A stretch of 64,000 nt of DNA from Pilimelia columellifera (GTDB lineage: Bacteria; Actinomycetota; Actinomycetes; Mycobacteriales; Micromonosporaceae). The stretch spans positions 92,641 to 156,640 of the forward strand of contig NZ_BAAARY010000009.1 of NCBI RefSeq assembly GCF_039532605.1, read 5' to 3'. The position numbers and the translations under genes are program-made. The notes under the pieces are model-generated. The model was not told the DNA's origin, did no database searches, and saw only the letters and a program-made list of their open reading frames with translations. Of this stretch, positions 37,783 to 48,136 are shown one piece after another. Each line of letters begins with the position of its first letter. The stretch's first letter is position 1.

Positions 37783-38655
37783 TTGAGCGATGACATCGTC
37801 CGACATCTGCGCTGCCCGGTCTGCGGCGACGCGCTGTCGTCCGGCGACGGCGCGCTGCGATGCGCCGCCGGCCACAGTCACGACATGGCGCGACAGGGCT
37901 ATGTGAACCTCACCGCCGGACGGGCCCCGCACACCGGCGACACCGCGCCGATGGTCGCCGCCCGCGTCGCGTTCCTGGGCGCGGGGCACTTCGGCCCGCT
38001 GGCCGCGGCGCTGATCAGGGCCGTCGCTGCCGCGCTGGCCGGACCCACGGCGCTGGCCGGACCCACGGCGCTGGCCGGACCGCCGCCGCTGATCGTGGAC
38101 GCGGGCGCGGGGACCGGTCACCACCTGGCCGCGGTCCTCGATGCCCACCCGCAGGCGGTCGGGCTCGCCCTGGACGCCTCCAAGCCGGCGGTCCGCCGGG
38201 CGGCGCGGGCGCACCCACGCGCGCTGGCGGCCGTCTGTGACGTCTGGGGGCGGCTGCCGCTGGCGGACGGCTGCGCCGCCGCGCTGCTCGATGTCTTCGC
38301 GCCCCGCAACGGCGCCGAGTTCCGTCGGGCGCTGCGGCCCGACGGGACGCTGGTGGTGGCGACACCCGCTCTGGACCACCTGACGGAGCTGGTCGCCGGG
38401 TTGGGGCTGCTGCGGGTCGACCCGGAGAAGCCGGGACGGATCACCGCGAGCCTGGGCCCGGGGTGGTCGGTCATCGGCGAGGAGGTTGTCCGTTGGCGGC
38501 TGAGCCTGTCCAGGTCGGAGGTGGCCACGCTGGTGTCGATGGGCCCGAGCGCCCGGCACCTGGCGCCGGCTGAGCTGGAGCGGTTGGTGTCCAGGCTGCC
38601 GACGCCGATGGCGGTGGGCGCCGCGGTCCGGGTCACCCGGCACCGGCCGAGCTGA
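37783..38655 (+). CDS. RlmA-type 23S rRNA (guanine-N1) methyltransferase
   Basis: The 290-residue protein has an N-terminal zinc ribbon with Cys11, Cys14, Cys27 and His31 (RCPVCG; LRCAAGHSHD), then GYVNLT, GDTAPMVAARVAFLGAGHF and a Rossmann SAM site LIVDAGAGTGHHL. This is the RlmA/TlrB family; Gram-positive members methylate G748 of 23S rRNA, and TlrB contributes to tylosin resistance. A different specificity, or a resistance role here, is not known. The start is a TTG; no ribosome binding site or leaderless -10 stands out. A tandem repeat adds Ala-Gly-Pro-Thr units between the N-terminal part and the SAM site. Confidence 0.83.
   Translation: MSDDIVRHLRCPVCGDALSSGDGALRCAAGHSHDMARQGYVNLTAGRAPHTGDTAPMVAARVAFLGAGHFGPLAAALIRAVAAALAGPTALAGPTALAGPPPLIVDAGAGTGHHLAAVLDAHPQAVGLALDASKPAVRRAARAHPRALAAVCDVWGRLPLADGCAAALLDVFAPRNGAEFRRALRPDGTLVVATPALDHLTELVAGLGLLRVDPEKPGRITASLGPGWSVIGEEVVRWRLSLSRSEVATLVSMGPSARHLAPAELERLVSRLPTPMAVGAAVRVTRHRPS
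38032..38080 (+). repeat. 18-bp tandem repeat inside the rRNA methyltransferase gene
   Basis: GCGCTGGCCGGACCCACG occurs at 38032-38049 and again, identical, at 38050-38067, with a third copy of 13 bases following. It encodes ALAGPT repeats in a loop before the SAM-binding strand. The length is a multiple of three, so copy changes keep the frame. Confidence 0.9.
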
Positions 38656-38661
38656 CCGGGC

Positions 38662-38676
38662 GGCCCGGACCGGGCC
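38662..38676 (+). terminator. Hairpin after the rRNA methyltransferase gene
   Basis: GGCCCGGACCGGGCC, a near-perfect palindrome, lies 7 bases after the stop. It would form a GC stem-loop without a U tract. A second, weaker GGACC/GGTCC pair at 38790-38810 lies after the convergent DUF4272 gene and may end that one. Confidence 0.5.
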
Positions 38677-38810
38677 AACCGGAGCGGCGGCCGTCGCCGA
38701 CCGCGACGGCGCCGGTCCGGGACGCCTGAGCCTCCCGCCCGCCACTCGCCCAGCTACCACTGTGGACCTTCTGCCTCATCACCTGCAACGGACCCGAGGG
38801 ACGTCGGTCC

Positions 38811-39491
38811 TCAGGTCGACAGGTCGACTTCCTCCCAGCCCGGAGGCGGGTCGTGGAACGGCCCGCGCAGGATCACCGCCCACTCCAACGCCCACCGACG
38901 CTGGCCGATGGTGTTCGCGTCGATGGTCCCCGGCAGCCGCAATCCGGCCCGCTCAGCCTCCAGATAACCCCAGTCCAGGCAGTAGTACAGATCCAGGACC
39001 GCGGCCACCTCCGCCGCGTGACGAGGCGCCACCAGGGTGCGGGAGCGCCACTGGGGATAACTCTCCCGCGACGGCAGATGCGGCAACTGGCTGACGAGCC
39101 GGCGATCCGACGGGCGGGCCGGATCGAGATGGGCGCTGAGCCCCAACATCCAGGACAGCGCGTAGATCGCCTCCAAATGCAGGACGAACGCCCGCGGGTC
39201 ACCCTCGCCGGAGGTGAGGAAACGCCACTCCGGAGCGGTGACGCCTTCGATGAGGCGCGCCTGTAGCAACCACCCCATGGCGTCCTCCTGCGGGAGCCCG
39301 AAACACCGGGCCAGCACCACGTTGAGGATCGCCAGACGCCCCTCCAGGTCGGTGGTCGGCCGCAGCTCTACGGTGTCGCCCGGCTCCCAGACAAGGGGGA
39401 AACTCTTCGGGGGCAGGGGCAGGCCGAGTCGTCGCAGCTCGCCGATGCTGGCCGCGCGCACAGATCGAGGGTGGTGCGCGGAAACGCTCAC
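38811..39491 (-). CDS. DUF4272 protein
   Basis: The 226-residue protein matches the DUF4272 pattern: an N-terminal ELRRLGLPLPPKSFPL, a central AFVLHLEAIYALSWMLGL and the C-terminal signature IGQRRWALEWAVIL followed by GWEEVDLST. The function is unknown; the family occurs in bacteria near varied genes. The GTG start has AGGA ten bases upstream. It is convergent with the rRNA methyltransferase gene and lies on the same strand as deoA, downstream of it by 87 bases, so the operon with deoA is possible. Confidence 0.75.
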   Translation of the reverse strand: MSVSAHHPRSVRAASIGELRRLGLPLPPKSFPLVWEPGDTVELRPTTDLEGRLAILNVVLARCFGLPQEDAMGWLLQARLIEGVTAPEWRFLTSGEGDPRAFVLHLEAIYALSWMLGLSAHLDPARPSDRRLVSQLPHLPSRESYPQWRSRTLVAPRHAAEVAAVLDLYYCLDWGYLEAERAGLRLPGTIDANTIGQRRWALEWAVILRGPFHDPPPGWEEVDLST

Positions 39492-39578
39492 GCCTATCGA
39501 TTCCTGCCGTGAGGAGGCGGTGTCGGCTGGCGAGCCTAGCGCCGGATCAGGCCGGCGACCATAGCCGAACGCACAGTC

Positions 39579-40865
39579 TCAACCCACCCGGTCGAGCACC
39601 ACCGGACCCGTCGGCGGCAGGTCAGCGCCGATCGTGAACGCCGCAGCGGCCAGCTCGGCTGCTGGACCGAGCCGGTCGGGCTCGTCGGCGCGCAGCTCGC
39701 ACAACACCTCGCCAGCACGCACCCGGTCGCCTGGACGACGGCGCAACAGCACCCCCGCGCCGGCGCTGACCGCGTCCTCCTTGCGCGCCCGGCCCGCCCC
39801 CAGCCGCCACGCGGCCATGCCGATCCCGTAGGCGCCGACAGCGGACACCACCCCGTCCCGGGGCGCGCGCACGGTCTCGGACACCGCGGCGACCGGCAGC
39901 GGGGCGTCCGGGTCACCGCCCTGGGCCCGGATCATCGCCCGCCACACGTCCATGGCGCGGCCGTCCGCGAGCGCCGCCGCCGGGTCGGTGTCCGGCAACC
40001 CGGCCACGTCCAGCATCTCGCGGGCCAACGCCAGGGTGAGCCCGACGACGTCCGCCGGCCCGCCCCCGGCCAGCACCTCGACCGACTCGGCGACCTCGAC
40101 GGCGTTGCCGACCGCCAGCCCCAGCGGCGTCGCCATGTCGGTCAGCATCGCGACGGTCCGGACCCCAGCGGCCGCCCCGATGTCGACCATGGCCGTGGCC
40201 AGCGCCCGCGCCTGGCCGAGGTCCTTCATGAACGCGCCAGAGCCGACCTTGACGTCGAGGACGAGCGCCCCGGCGCCCTCCGCGATCTTCTTGCTCATGA
40301 TCGAGCTGGCGATGAGCGGGATGGACTCGACGGTGCCGGTGACGTCCCGCAACGCGTACAGCTTGCGGTCAGCCGGCGCCAGCTTCTCGCCGGCTGCGCA
40401 GATGACGGCCCCCACCTCGGCCAGCTGGGCGAGGAAGGTTGAGTTCGGCAACGACGCCCGCCAACCGGGGATCGACTCCAGCTTGTCCAACGTGCCGCCG
40501 GTGTGCCCCAGGCCGCGGCCCGACAGCTGCGGCACCGCCGCTCCGCAGGCAGCGACCAGCGGCGCCAGCGGCAGCGTGATCTTGTCTCCTACGCCGCCGG
40601 TGGAGTGCTTGTCCACAGTGGGACGCGCCGACGACGACAGGTCCAACCGTTCGCCGCTGGCGATCATGGCGGTGGTCCACCGGGACAGCTCGGCCCGGGA
40701 CATCCCCCGCAGCAGGATCGCCATCGCCAGGGCGGCCATCTGCTCGTCAGCGAACTCGCCGCGGGTGTAGACCTCGATCGTCCAGTCGATCTGGGCGTCG
40801 GTCAGGGCGTGTCCGTCGCGCTTGGCCCGGATGACGTCCACCGCGGTGAACGCGCCGCCGGTCAC
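39579..40865 (-). CDS. deoA: Thymidine (pyrimidine-nucleoside) phosphorylase
   Basis: The 428-residue protein has DVIRAKRDGHALTD at its start, the family signature SGRGLGHTGGTLDKLESIPG and DKHSTGGVGDKITL for phosphate binding, plus VTGTVESIPLI and the C-terminal barrel-sandwich domain (VLLRRRPGDRVRAGEVL). It splits thymidine or deoxyuridine into base and deoxyribose-1-phosphate. The GTG start overlaps the cdd stop (GTGA, 4 bases), so the two are translationally coupled. A longer frame upstream lies within cdd and is ignored. Confidence 0.95.
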   Translation of the reverse strand: MTGGAFTAVDVIRAKRDGHALTDAQIDWTIEVYTRGEFADEQMAALAMAILLRGMSRAELSRWTTAMIASGERLDLSSSARPTVDKHSTGGVGDKITLPLAPLVAACGAAVPQLSGRGLGHTGGTLDKLESIPGWRASLPNSTFLAQLAEVGAVICAAGEKLAPADRKLYALRDVTGTVESIPLIASSIMSKKIAEGAGALVLDVKVGSGAFMKDLGQARALATAMVDIGAAAGVRTVAMLTDMATPLGLAVGNAVEVAESVEVLAGGGPADVVGLTLALAREMLDVAGLPDTDPAAALADGRAMDVWRAMIRAQGGDPDAPLPVAAVSETVRAPRDGVVSAVGAYGIGMAAWRLGAGRARKEDAVSAGAGVLLRRRPGDRVRAGEVLCELRADEPDRLGPAAELAAAAFTIGADLPPTGPVVLDRVG

Positions 40866-41590
40866 GACCAGCCCCCCGAGGCCGCCCAACGCCGTGGCGC
40901 CTCCGGCGGCGGATCCCCGCCGCCGGCCCACCGGGCGGCGCCCTCGTCGTCGATGACCACCACCCGTTCGGTGCGGGCCCGCCCCCATGCCACCGCCTCG
41001 GTGACATCACCCCAGGTGGGGGCCTCCTCGATGATGCGCGGCCCGTCACCCGGCGGGGGCGCCCCGGGCTCGGCCCGCTCCCAGTAACCGGTCCACATCT
41101 CCACCCCGTTCACCAGATCCGGATGGACGATGACAGTGCCGCGGCCCCGCCACGAGGCGAACCGGGCGGGCACGACCGGCGCGTGCGCCGGTCGCTCGCT
41201 GGCGGCGTCCAGGTCGGCGACGTCGAAGGCGTCCGGCAGCAGCTCCGCCATGGCGCGCGGTCCCTCGCCGGCATCGACCAGGCAGTCGGGGCCACCGTGC
41301 TCCCACAGCAACTGGCGGCAGCGACCGCACGGCATGAGCGGCGCGCCCGACCCGTCCACGCAGGCCAGCGCCACCAGCCGCCCGCCGCCGGAGGCGTGCA
41401 GTTGGGACACCACCCCGCACTCGGCGCACAGGGTGGTCCCGTAGGAGGCGTTCTCGACGTTGCAGCCGGTCACCACCCGGCCGTCGTCGACGAGCGCGGC
41501 CGCCCCGACCGGGAACCGGGAGTAGGGCGCGTACGCACGCCGCATCGCCTCCGTGGCCGCCACCCGCAACGCCGTCCAGTCGATGTCCAC
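40862..41590 (-). CDS. cdd: Cytidine deaminase with a C-terminal extension
   Basis: The 242-residue protein has a complete deaminase core: PYSRFPVGAA, NVENASYG, CAEC with Cys55 and Glu57, and PCGRC with Cys88 and Cys91 as zinc ligands. The core ends near residue 124, the usual length of about 130. Residues 125-242 are extra: SWRGRGTVIVHPDLVNGVEMWTGYW, then PTWGDVTEAVAWGR and VVVIDDEGAARWAG, a regular alpha/beta sequence that I cannot assign. The extension may be a fused small domain. GTG start with TAGGGT 7 bases upstream. It is coupled to deoA and follows the transporter genes on the same strand. Confidence 0.9.
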   Translation of the reverse strand: MDIDWTALRVAATEAMRRAYAPYSRFPVGAAALVDDGRVVTGCNVENASYGTTLCAECGVVSQLHASGGGRLVALACVDGSGAPLMPCGRCRQLLWEHGGPDCLVDAGEGPRAMAELLPDAFDVADLDAASERPAHAPVVPARFASWRGRGTVIVHPDLVNGVEMWTGYWERAEPGAPPPGDGPRIIEEAPTWGDVTEAVAWGRARTERVVVIDDEGAARWAGGGDPPPEAPRRWAASGGWS

Positions 41591-41597
41591 GCAGCCG

Positions 41598-41603
41598 ACC
41601 CTA
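41598..41603 (-). promoter_or_regulatory. -10 element of a probable leaderless cdd-deoA transcript
   Basis: On the minus strand TAGGGT ends 7 bases before the cdd GTG at 41590. It implies cdd-deoA have their own promoter in addition to any read-through from the transporter operon. Confidence 0.5.
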
Positions 41604-41642
41604 CCGGCGCGGCGGCCCGGCGCCCGGGACCGTCGCGCCGGT

Positions 41643-42893
41643 TCAGGCCGTGACGTACGGCTTGCCGTCAGCCGCCGGCGCGCGGACCTTCCCCGCCAGG
41701 CCCGCGACGGCCAGGATCGTCGCCAGGTACGGCAGCATCTGGAGGAACTCGCTGGGGATGCCGCTGTCGATGGCGCCGAGGTAGGTCTGGAGCTGGTCGG
41801 CGAACCCGAAGAACAGCGCCGCCAGCAGGGCCCCGGTCGGCGACCACCGACCGAAGATCAGCGCTGCCAGCGCGATGAAGCCTTTGCCGCCGATCATGTT
41901 CTTGGTGAACGAGTAGCTGACCAACGTGTACGACGCGCCGCCGGCGCCGGCCACCAGGCCGGCGAGCAGCACGTTGCGGTAACGCAGCCAGCGCACCCGC
42001 ACGCCGAGGGTGTCGGCGGCCGTGGGGTGCTCGCCGACCGCCCGGGTCCGCAGCCCCCATCTGGTTCGGAACAGGGCCAGTTGGAGGATGACCACCAGTG
42101 CGATCGCCAGGTAGAGGAAAATCGTCCCGCTGAAAAGCGACGGGCCGACGACCGGCAGCTCGGCGAGCGGGCCCAGAGTCCACTCGGCGAACTTGGGCGG
42201 CTCGTTGTACGCGGCCTGATTCCGCTGCATGAGGCTCTCGTAGAGGAACCCGGTGAGGCCGATGGCCAGGAGATTGAGCACGATCCCGAGCACCACCTGG
42301 TCCACCAGGTAGCGGATGGCGAAGACTGCCAGCAGCGCCGACACGAGCGCCCCACACCCGGCCCCCGCCGCCAACCCCAGCCAGGGACTGCCCGTCAGCG
42401 TGCCGAACAGCGCCCCGCCGAAAGCTCCCATGAGCAGTTGGCCCTCGATGGCCACGTTCACCACACCGGAGCGTTCACACAGAACCCCCGCCAGCGCCCC
42501 GAACACCAGCGGCAGCGCCAGCAGGAACGTGCCACGGGCGGTGTTCGCCAGCGGCATGAAGCTCTGGCCCTGCGGGGCGTTGGATATCTGCCAACACAGC
42601 AGCGACACCACCACCGCGAACGCGCCGGCGCCGGCCAGCAAGGCGAACCACCGTCGCCAACGACCGGCCAGCAGGGCGGCCCCCGCGACGGCCGCGAGCG
42701 CCCCGAACACCACCGCGCCGACGTCGCCGGGTACACTCAGCGCCGGCCCTGAGCCGTCCTCGCCGAGGGTGAACCGGACCGGAACGGCGGCAGCCCAGGC
42801 GCCGAAGCGCCACGCCGCCAACAGGCCGACGACGAGCAGCGTCGCCCCGACGATCCGTTCCCGACCCCAGCGCCCGCCCACCGCGATCACCAT
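41643..42893 (-). CDS. ABC transporter permease, BMP/nucleoside type, second subunit
   Basis: The 416-residue membrane protein has about ten hydrophobic segments and the type-II (BPD_transp_2) permease signature ERSGVVNVAIEGQLLMGAFGG, followed by GGKGFIALAALIFGRWSP, the coupling region. It pairs with the permease encoded just upstream; its ATG overlaps that stop by 7 bases. The family (YufQ/NupQ type) imports purine and pyrimidine nucleosides with a BMP lipoprotein. It ends 53 bases before cdd, whose substrate cytidine it may carry. Confidence 0.9.
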   Translation of the reverse strand: MVIAVGGRWGRERIVGATLLVVGLLAAWRFGAWAAAVPVRFTLGEDGSGPALSVPGDVGAVVFGALAAVAGAALLAGRWRRWFALLAGAGAFAVVVSLLCWQISNAPQGQSFMPLANTARGTFLLALPLVFGALAGVLCERSGVVNVAIEGQLLMGAFGGALFGTLTGSPWLGLAAGAGCGALVSALLAVFAIRYLVDQVVLGIVLNLLAIGLTGFLYESLMQRNQAAYNEPPKFAEWTLGPLAELPVVGPSLFSGTIFLYLAIALVVILQLALFRTRWGLRTRAVGEHPTAADTLGVRVRWLRYRNVLLAGLVAGAGGASYTLVSYSFTKNMIGGKGFIALAALIFGRWSPTGALLAALFFGFADQLQTYLGAIDSGIPSEFLQMLPYLATILAVAGLAGKVRAPAADGKPYVTA

Positions 42894-44211
42894 CCCTTCG
42901 CGAGACCGGTGGGCGCCCCGCCCGGGCCGGCGGCGCGGAGCCGGAACAGGGCTTTCACCAGCGCCGGCGCGGCGATGAAGACGACGATGAGCGCCTGGAG
43001 GACGGTGACCAGCTCCAGCGAGACGCCGGCCGCCGACTGCATGGTGTTCCCGCCGGCCCGCAATGCCCCGAACAACAGCGCGGCCAGGGCCACCCCCCAC
43101 GGTCGCACCCGGCCCAGCAGCGCCACCAGGATGCCGTCGAAGCCGATCTGCGCCACCACGGACGGGGTCAACGCGCTGGCGGTGGCCCCGAGGACCGCCT
43201 GCCCGCCGCCGAGACCTGCGAGCGCCCCGGAGAGCGTCATCGCCAGGACGAACGTCCCGGCGACGCTGATCCCGGCGGCGCGGGCGGCATCCGGGTTGGC
43301 GCCGACAGCCCGCAGCTCGAACCCGACGGTCGAGCGGCTCAGCAACCAGGCGACGCCGGCCGTGACCGCCACCGCCAGCACGACGCCCGCGTCCACCCGC
43401 AGCGGCTCGCCGAACAGGCGCGGGAGTTGCGCCGACGCGTCCACCGGCCGGCTGATGAAGTCGGTGCGTCCCGGGTCCTGGACGCCGGGCTGATGCACGA
43501 TCCAGGTCAGAAACGAGAACGCCACATAGTTCAACATGATCGTGGTGATGACCTCGTGGGCGCCGGCACGCGCCTTGAGGATGCCGGGCAGGAACCCCCA
43601 CACCGCTCCGCCGGCGGCCCCCGCGAGGACCGCGACGAGCAGGTGCAGGCCGACCGGCAGCGGCAGCCAGAAGCCGGCCAACGCCGCGGCGATGACGCCC
43701 ATGGTCGCCTGGCCCTGGGCGCCGATGTTGAACAGCCCGGCCCGGAAGGCCACCGCCACCGCCAGCCCGGTGAACACCAACGGGGTCGTGTAGGTCAACG
43801 TCTCGGAGATCGGGTACAGCACCTGACGCCAGTCGGCGTCGCCGGACAACCAACGGTCCAGCGTCGCCGGGTCGACCAGGGCGCCCTTGAGGAGGTTTCC
43901 GTACGCCTCGCCGACCAGCGCGGCGCTGCGGCCGAGCGCGTCGCCGGGACGGTCGAGGAAGTACCCGAACGCGGCCACCGTCGCAGGATCGGACACCACG
44001 ATGAGGACCGCGCCGATGAGCGCGGCGAGCAGCACCGCCAGCGCCGTGACGGTGACCGGATTGGTCGACCAGACGTGCTCCAGGAACCGGCGGGCGAAGG
44101 TCTGGTCGGCGTGCCGGCCCGGGTCCCGGTCCGGTGGGCCGGTGGCAGCCTCGACGCGTTCGTGCGCGGCCAGGCCGGCGGCTGACGACGGGCTCTTGTC
44201 CGGGCTGGCGC

Positions 44212-44215
<4 letters not shown>
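42887..44215 (-). CDS. ABC transporter permease, BMP/nucleoside type, first subunit
   Basis: The 442-residue permease has a soluble N-terminus of about 50 residues, then around ten membrane segments with FRAGLFNIGAQGQATMG, AHEVITTIMLNYVAFSF, and RAAGISVAGTFVLAMTLSGALAG. These are the hallmarks of the YufP/NupP group. Between its first two helices there is an extracytoplasmic loop of about 100 residues. GTG start overlaps the ATPase stop by 4 bases (GTGA). The four transporter genes form one tightly packed operon. Confidence 0.9.
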
Positions 44216-45732
<1,517 letters not shown>

Positions 45733-45761
45733 CGCTCGCGCTCCCGGTCCGACCGCTCCGG

Positions 45762-46844
45762 CTACTGGGGCTGCGCCGCCGAGACGACCTGGATCCTGCC
45801 TTCGATGATGTCCTTCCTGAGCTGGTCGATTTCGGCCTTCAGCTCAGCCGGCACCTTGCCCTCGAACTCGTGGTACGGGGCCAGCGACACCCCGTTGTTG
45901 GCCAGCGAGCCAACGTAGCCGGTGGAGCTGGCGAGGTTGTCGCCCCGGGCGTCCGCGAGGACTGCGTTCTTGACTGCGTCCGGGATGTTCTTCACGACGG
46001 TGGTGAGGAACGTGGCGCAGTACTGCTGCGCGCTCTCGCAGCCGTCGATGTCCACCCAGATCACGGCGTACCTGCCGGCGCTCTGCTGCGCGGCTGCGGC
46101 GGTGCCGAGGCCGGCGCCGCCGGCTACCGGCATGATCACATCGGCCCCCTGGGCGACGAGGGTGTCGGAGACCTTCTTGCCGGCGTCCTGCTTGACGAAG
46201 TCGTTCGTGAACGCTCCGTTCTGGGTGGCCTTGTTCCAGCCCAGCACCTGCACGGCCTTGCCCTTGACCTTGTTGAAGTGGGCGACGCCGTCGGCGAAGC
46301 CGTCCATGAAGATCGTCACCGGCGGGATCTTGAGACCGCCGTAGGTGGCGACCTTGCCGGAGGTGGTGTGCCCGGCCGCCAGGTATCCGGCCAGGAACGC
46401 CGCCTGCGCCGTGTCGAACTGCATGGGGTACACGTTCGTGGCCGCCACCTTGGCGTCGACGATGCCGAACTGCCGGGCCGAGTTCGCGGCGGCGACCTTC
46501 TGGGTGGCATCGGTCATGAGCCCGCCGACAGCCAGGATGAAGGAGCAGTCCTGGTTCACGAACCCGGTGAGGTTCGGCTCGTAGGCGGACTCGGCGTTGG
46601 AAGCCACGTACCGGGGCTCGACCGACGGGCGATCGGCGGCGGCCGCCTGCAGACCCTTCCAAGCGGAACTGTTGAACGAGCGGTCGTCGATGCCGCCGAT
46701 GTCGGTGACCATGCACGCGGTGTACCTGTCGCCGGAGTCGGCGACGCCCTTGTCGTCCGGGGCCTCGCCACAACCGGCGCCGGTCAGCGCCACGCCGCCG
46801 ACGAGCAGGGCGGCCAGGGAACGTTCAGCGGTCCTACGACGCAC
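45762..46844 (-). CDS. BMP-family nucleoside-binding lipoprotein
   Basis: The 360-residue protein has a lipoprotein signal with lipobox LTGAGC (Cys25) and the BMP/PnrA fold: ACMVTDIGGIDDRSFNSSAWKG, AGYLAAGHT, GLKIPPVTIFMDGFADGV, VIMPVAGGAG and WVDIDGCES. BMP proteins of this type bind purine or pyrimidine nucleosides outside the membrane and pass them to the permeases. AGGAAGGAG six bases before the GTG fixes the start. It is the first gene of the bmp-ATPase-permease-permease operon, which flows on toward cdd-deoA. Confidence 0.92.
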   Translation of the reverse strand: MRRRTAERSLAALLVGGVALTGAGCGEAPDDKGVADSGDRYTACMVTDIGGIDDRSFNSSAWKGLQAAAADRPSVEPRYVASNAESAYEPNLTGFVNQDCSFILAVGGLMTDATQKVAAANSARQFGIVDAKVAATNVYPMQFDTAQAAFLAGYLAAGHTTSGKVATYGGLKIPPVTIFMDGFADGVAHFNKVKGKAVQVLGWNKATQNGAFTNDFVKQDAGKKVSDTLVAQGADVIMPVAGGAGLGTAAAAQQSAGRYAVIWVDIDGCESAQQYCATFLTTVVKNIPDAVKNAVLADARGDNLASSTGYVGSLANNGVSLAPYHEFEGKVPAELKAEIDQLRKDIIEGRIQVVSAAQPQ

Positions 46845-47020
46845 GGCGTGCTCCTTCCTCCGGGCCAGAGCGCCTGTGTGGAGAGCACCACTGTGGGCGT
46901 CGCCGGGCGACAGCCACGACCACACCACCAGCTGATCCACGCATGCGCAGAAGCTACCCGAGCGTAGCGGCTCAAGCCGCCGATTGCTGCCGCCTCAGCG
47001 TCCTGCTCTCAGGCCGCCAC

Positions 47021-47062
47021 GGGTCAGCCCCGGGTGGGGGCGGGTCAGCCCCGGTTGGGGGC
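47021..47062 (-). repeat. Two 21-bp direct repeats, possible terminator
   Basis: GGGTCAGCCCCGGGTGGGGGC and a copy with one change lie end to end, directly after the stop of the small membrane operon. Each can form a GCCCC/GGGGC hairpin. This may be the end of that transcript, before the BMP promoter region (46845-47020), in which I see no gene. Confidence 0.5.
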
Positions 47063-47068
47063 GGGGGG

Positions 47069-47440
47069 TCAGCGCCAGAAGGTCGCTACCGCGGCGTTGA
47101 CCAGGGTCAGGGCCACTGTGGCCAGGAAGTGGCCCTGACTGACCTGGTCCCGGCGGCGGGAGAAGAACACCATCGCGAAGATCGCCGCGGCCAGGACCAG
47201 CTTGACGGCCAGCTTCGCCGGAGCCGGCTCATCGTCCCCGCCGCCCCGCAGCGGCGCCGCCAACACCAGGCCGGTGACCAGCTGAACGATCGCCCCCCAC
47301 AACATCGCGGAGTTGATCCGCAGCCGGCCGGTGAGGTACTGGGCGATCGCGCCGCCGAGCAGCAGGGCGAAGCCGACGAGGTGGGCGTAACGCATGACCA
47401 GGCGCAACAGTTCCAGGGCGTCCACGGACTCTCCGATCAC
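47069..47440 (-). CDS. Four-helix membrane protein, unknown
   Basis: The 123-residue protein has four hydrophobic segments (starting MRYAHLVGFALLLGGAIAQYL, then a second around IVQLVTGLVLA, a third around VLAAAIFAMVFF, a fourth near the C-terminus). A short Arg-rich loop (RRRDQ) follows the third. The GTG at 47440 is chosen because it overlaps the upstream small gene's stop as GTGA. The second half resembles CopD-like or DUF membrane domains only weakly, and no metal-binding motif is visible beyond one His. I cannot assign a function. Confidence 0.68.
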   Translation of the reverse strand: MIGESVDALELLRLVMRYAHLVGFALLLGGAIAQYLTGRLRINSAMLWGAIVQLVTGLVLAAPLRGGGDDEPAPAKLAVKLVLAAAIFAMVFFSRRRDQVSQGHFLATVALTLVNAAVATFWR

Positions 47441-47586
47441 TTGCCGGTACGGGATACCCGCCACCCGCGCACGCCCAGCCCGCCGACGGTCGAGCCGACG
47501 GCGAGCGAGGCGACGATGAGCAACGCGTGCACCCACAGGGATGAGGTGGGCGAGCCGGGGCCGGACCAGCCACGGGAGAGCGCCAC
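47437..47586 (-). CDS. Small membrane protein overlapping the next gene
   Basis: A 49-residue frame reads MALSRGWSGPGSP, then a single hydrophobic stretch (LWVHALLIVASLAVGSTVGG) and a basic end RGWRVSRTGK. Its stop overlaps the GTG of the following membrane gene (GTGA), the coupling used by many true gene pairs in this window. A CATACT sequence 6 bases before the GTG could serve as a leaderless -10. It is too short for family recognition. Confidence 0.6.
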   Translation of the reverse strand: MALSRGWSGPGSPTSSLWVHALLIVASLAVGSTVGGLGVRGWRVSRTGK

Positions 47587-47631
47587 GGGCCGAGTATGCC
47601 AGCGTCCGCCGCAGGTCAGCCGGGTGACCTG

Positions 47632-48057
47632 TCAGCCGAGGCGGGCGAAGATGCGGGCGAACCCGGCCCGGACGTCAGCCGCCGACGGCGGCGGGGCGCC
47701 GTGACCCTCGTCCAGGCTGTGGACGGCGTCGATGTCCTCGTCATCGTCGTCGAACGGGTCGTCGAGGTAGTCGTCCGCCTCGGCTGCGCCCAGGCGCCGC
47801 GCCGCGTCGATCTCGCCGCGGATCTCGTCCACCGAGACCTTCGGCAGCAGCGGCTCGACCACCGCGATGAGCTGGTCGTCGGCCACCACATCCTGGGCGA
47901 GCGCCAGGGCGTGCGGCCGCTCGTATGGGCCGCAGACGACCGGGTCCCAGGAACCGTCGTCGTCCAGCGGGCCGAACGTGATGATCCACGGCAGGTCGCG
48001 CTCGGGCGCGTCCTGCGCCAGCTCAACCGTCACCAAAGCCCCCACAACGGTCAGCAT
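47632..48057 (-). CDS. Acidic cytoplasmic protein, unknown
   Basis: The 141-residue protein has an alpha/beta N-terminal half (VELAQDAPERDLPWIITFGPLDDD, PVVCGPYERPHALALA), a very acidic middle (DDYLDDPFDDDDEDID) and a short helical end (ADVRAGFARIFARLG). I do not recognise the family. The ATG at 48057 lacks a clear ribosome binding site, and an in-frame GTG nine codons on is possible. It lies 45 bases before the small membrane pair on the same strand. Confidence 0.6.
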   Translation of the reverse strand: MLTVVGALVTVELAQDAPERDLPWIITFGPLDDDGSWDPVVCGPYERPHALALAQDVVADDQLIAVVEPLLPKVSVDEIRGEIDAARRLGAAEADDYLDDPFDDDDEDIDAVHSLDEGHGAPPPSAADVRAGFARIFARLG

Positions 48058-48136
48058 GCCGGCGCCCCGGCCCGCCGGCAGGTATTTGGCCGAACCGCAC
48101 CCGACGGACCCGGCAGGTTGACAGCTCCGCGGACGA

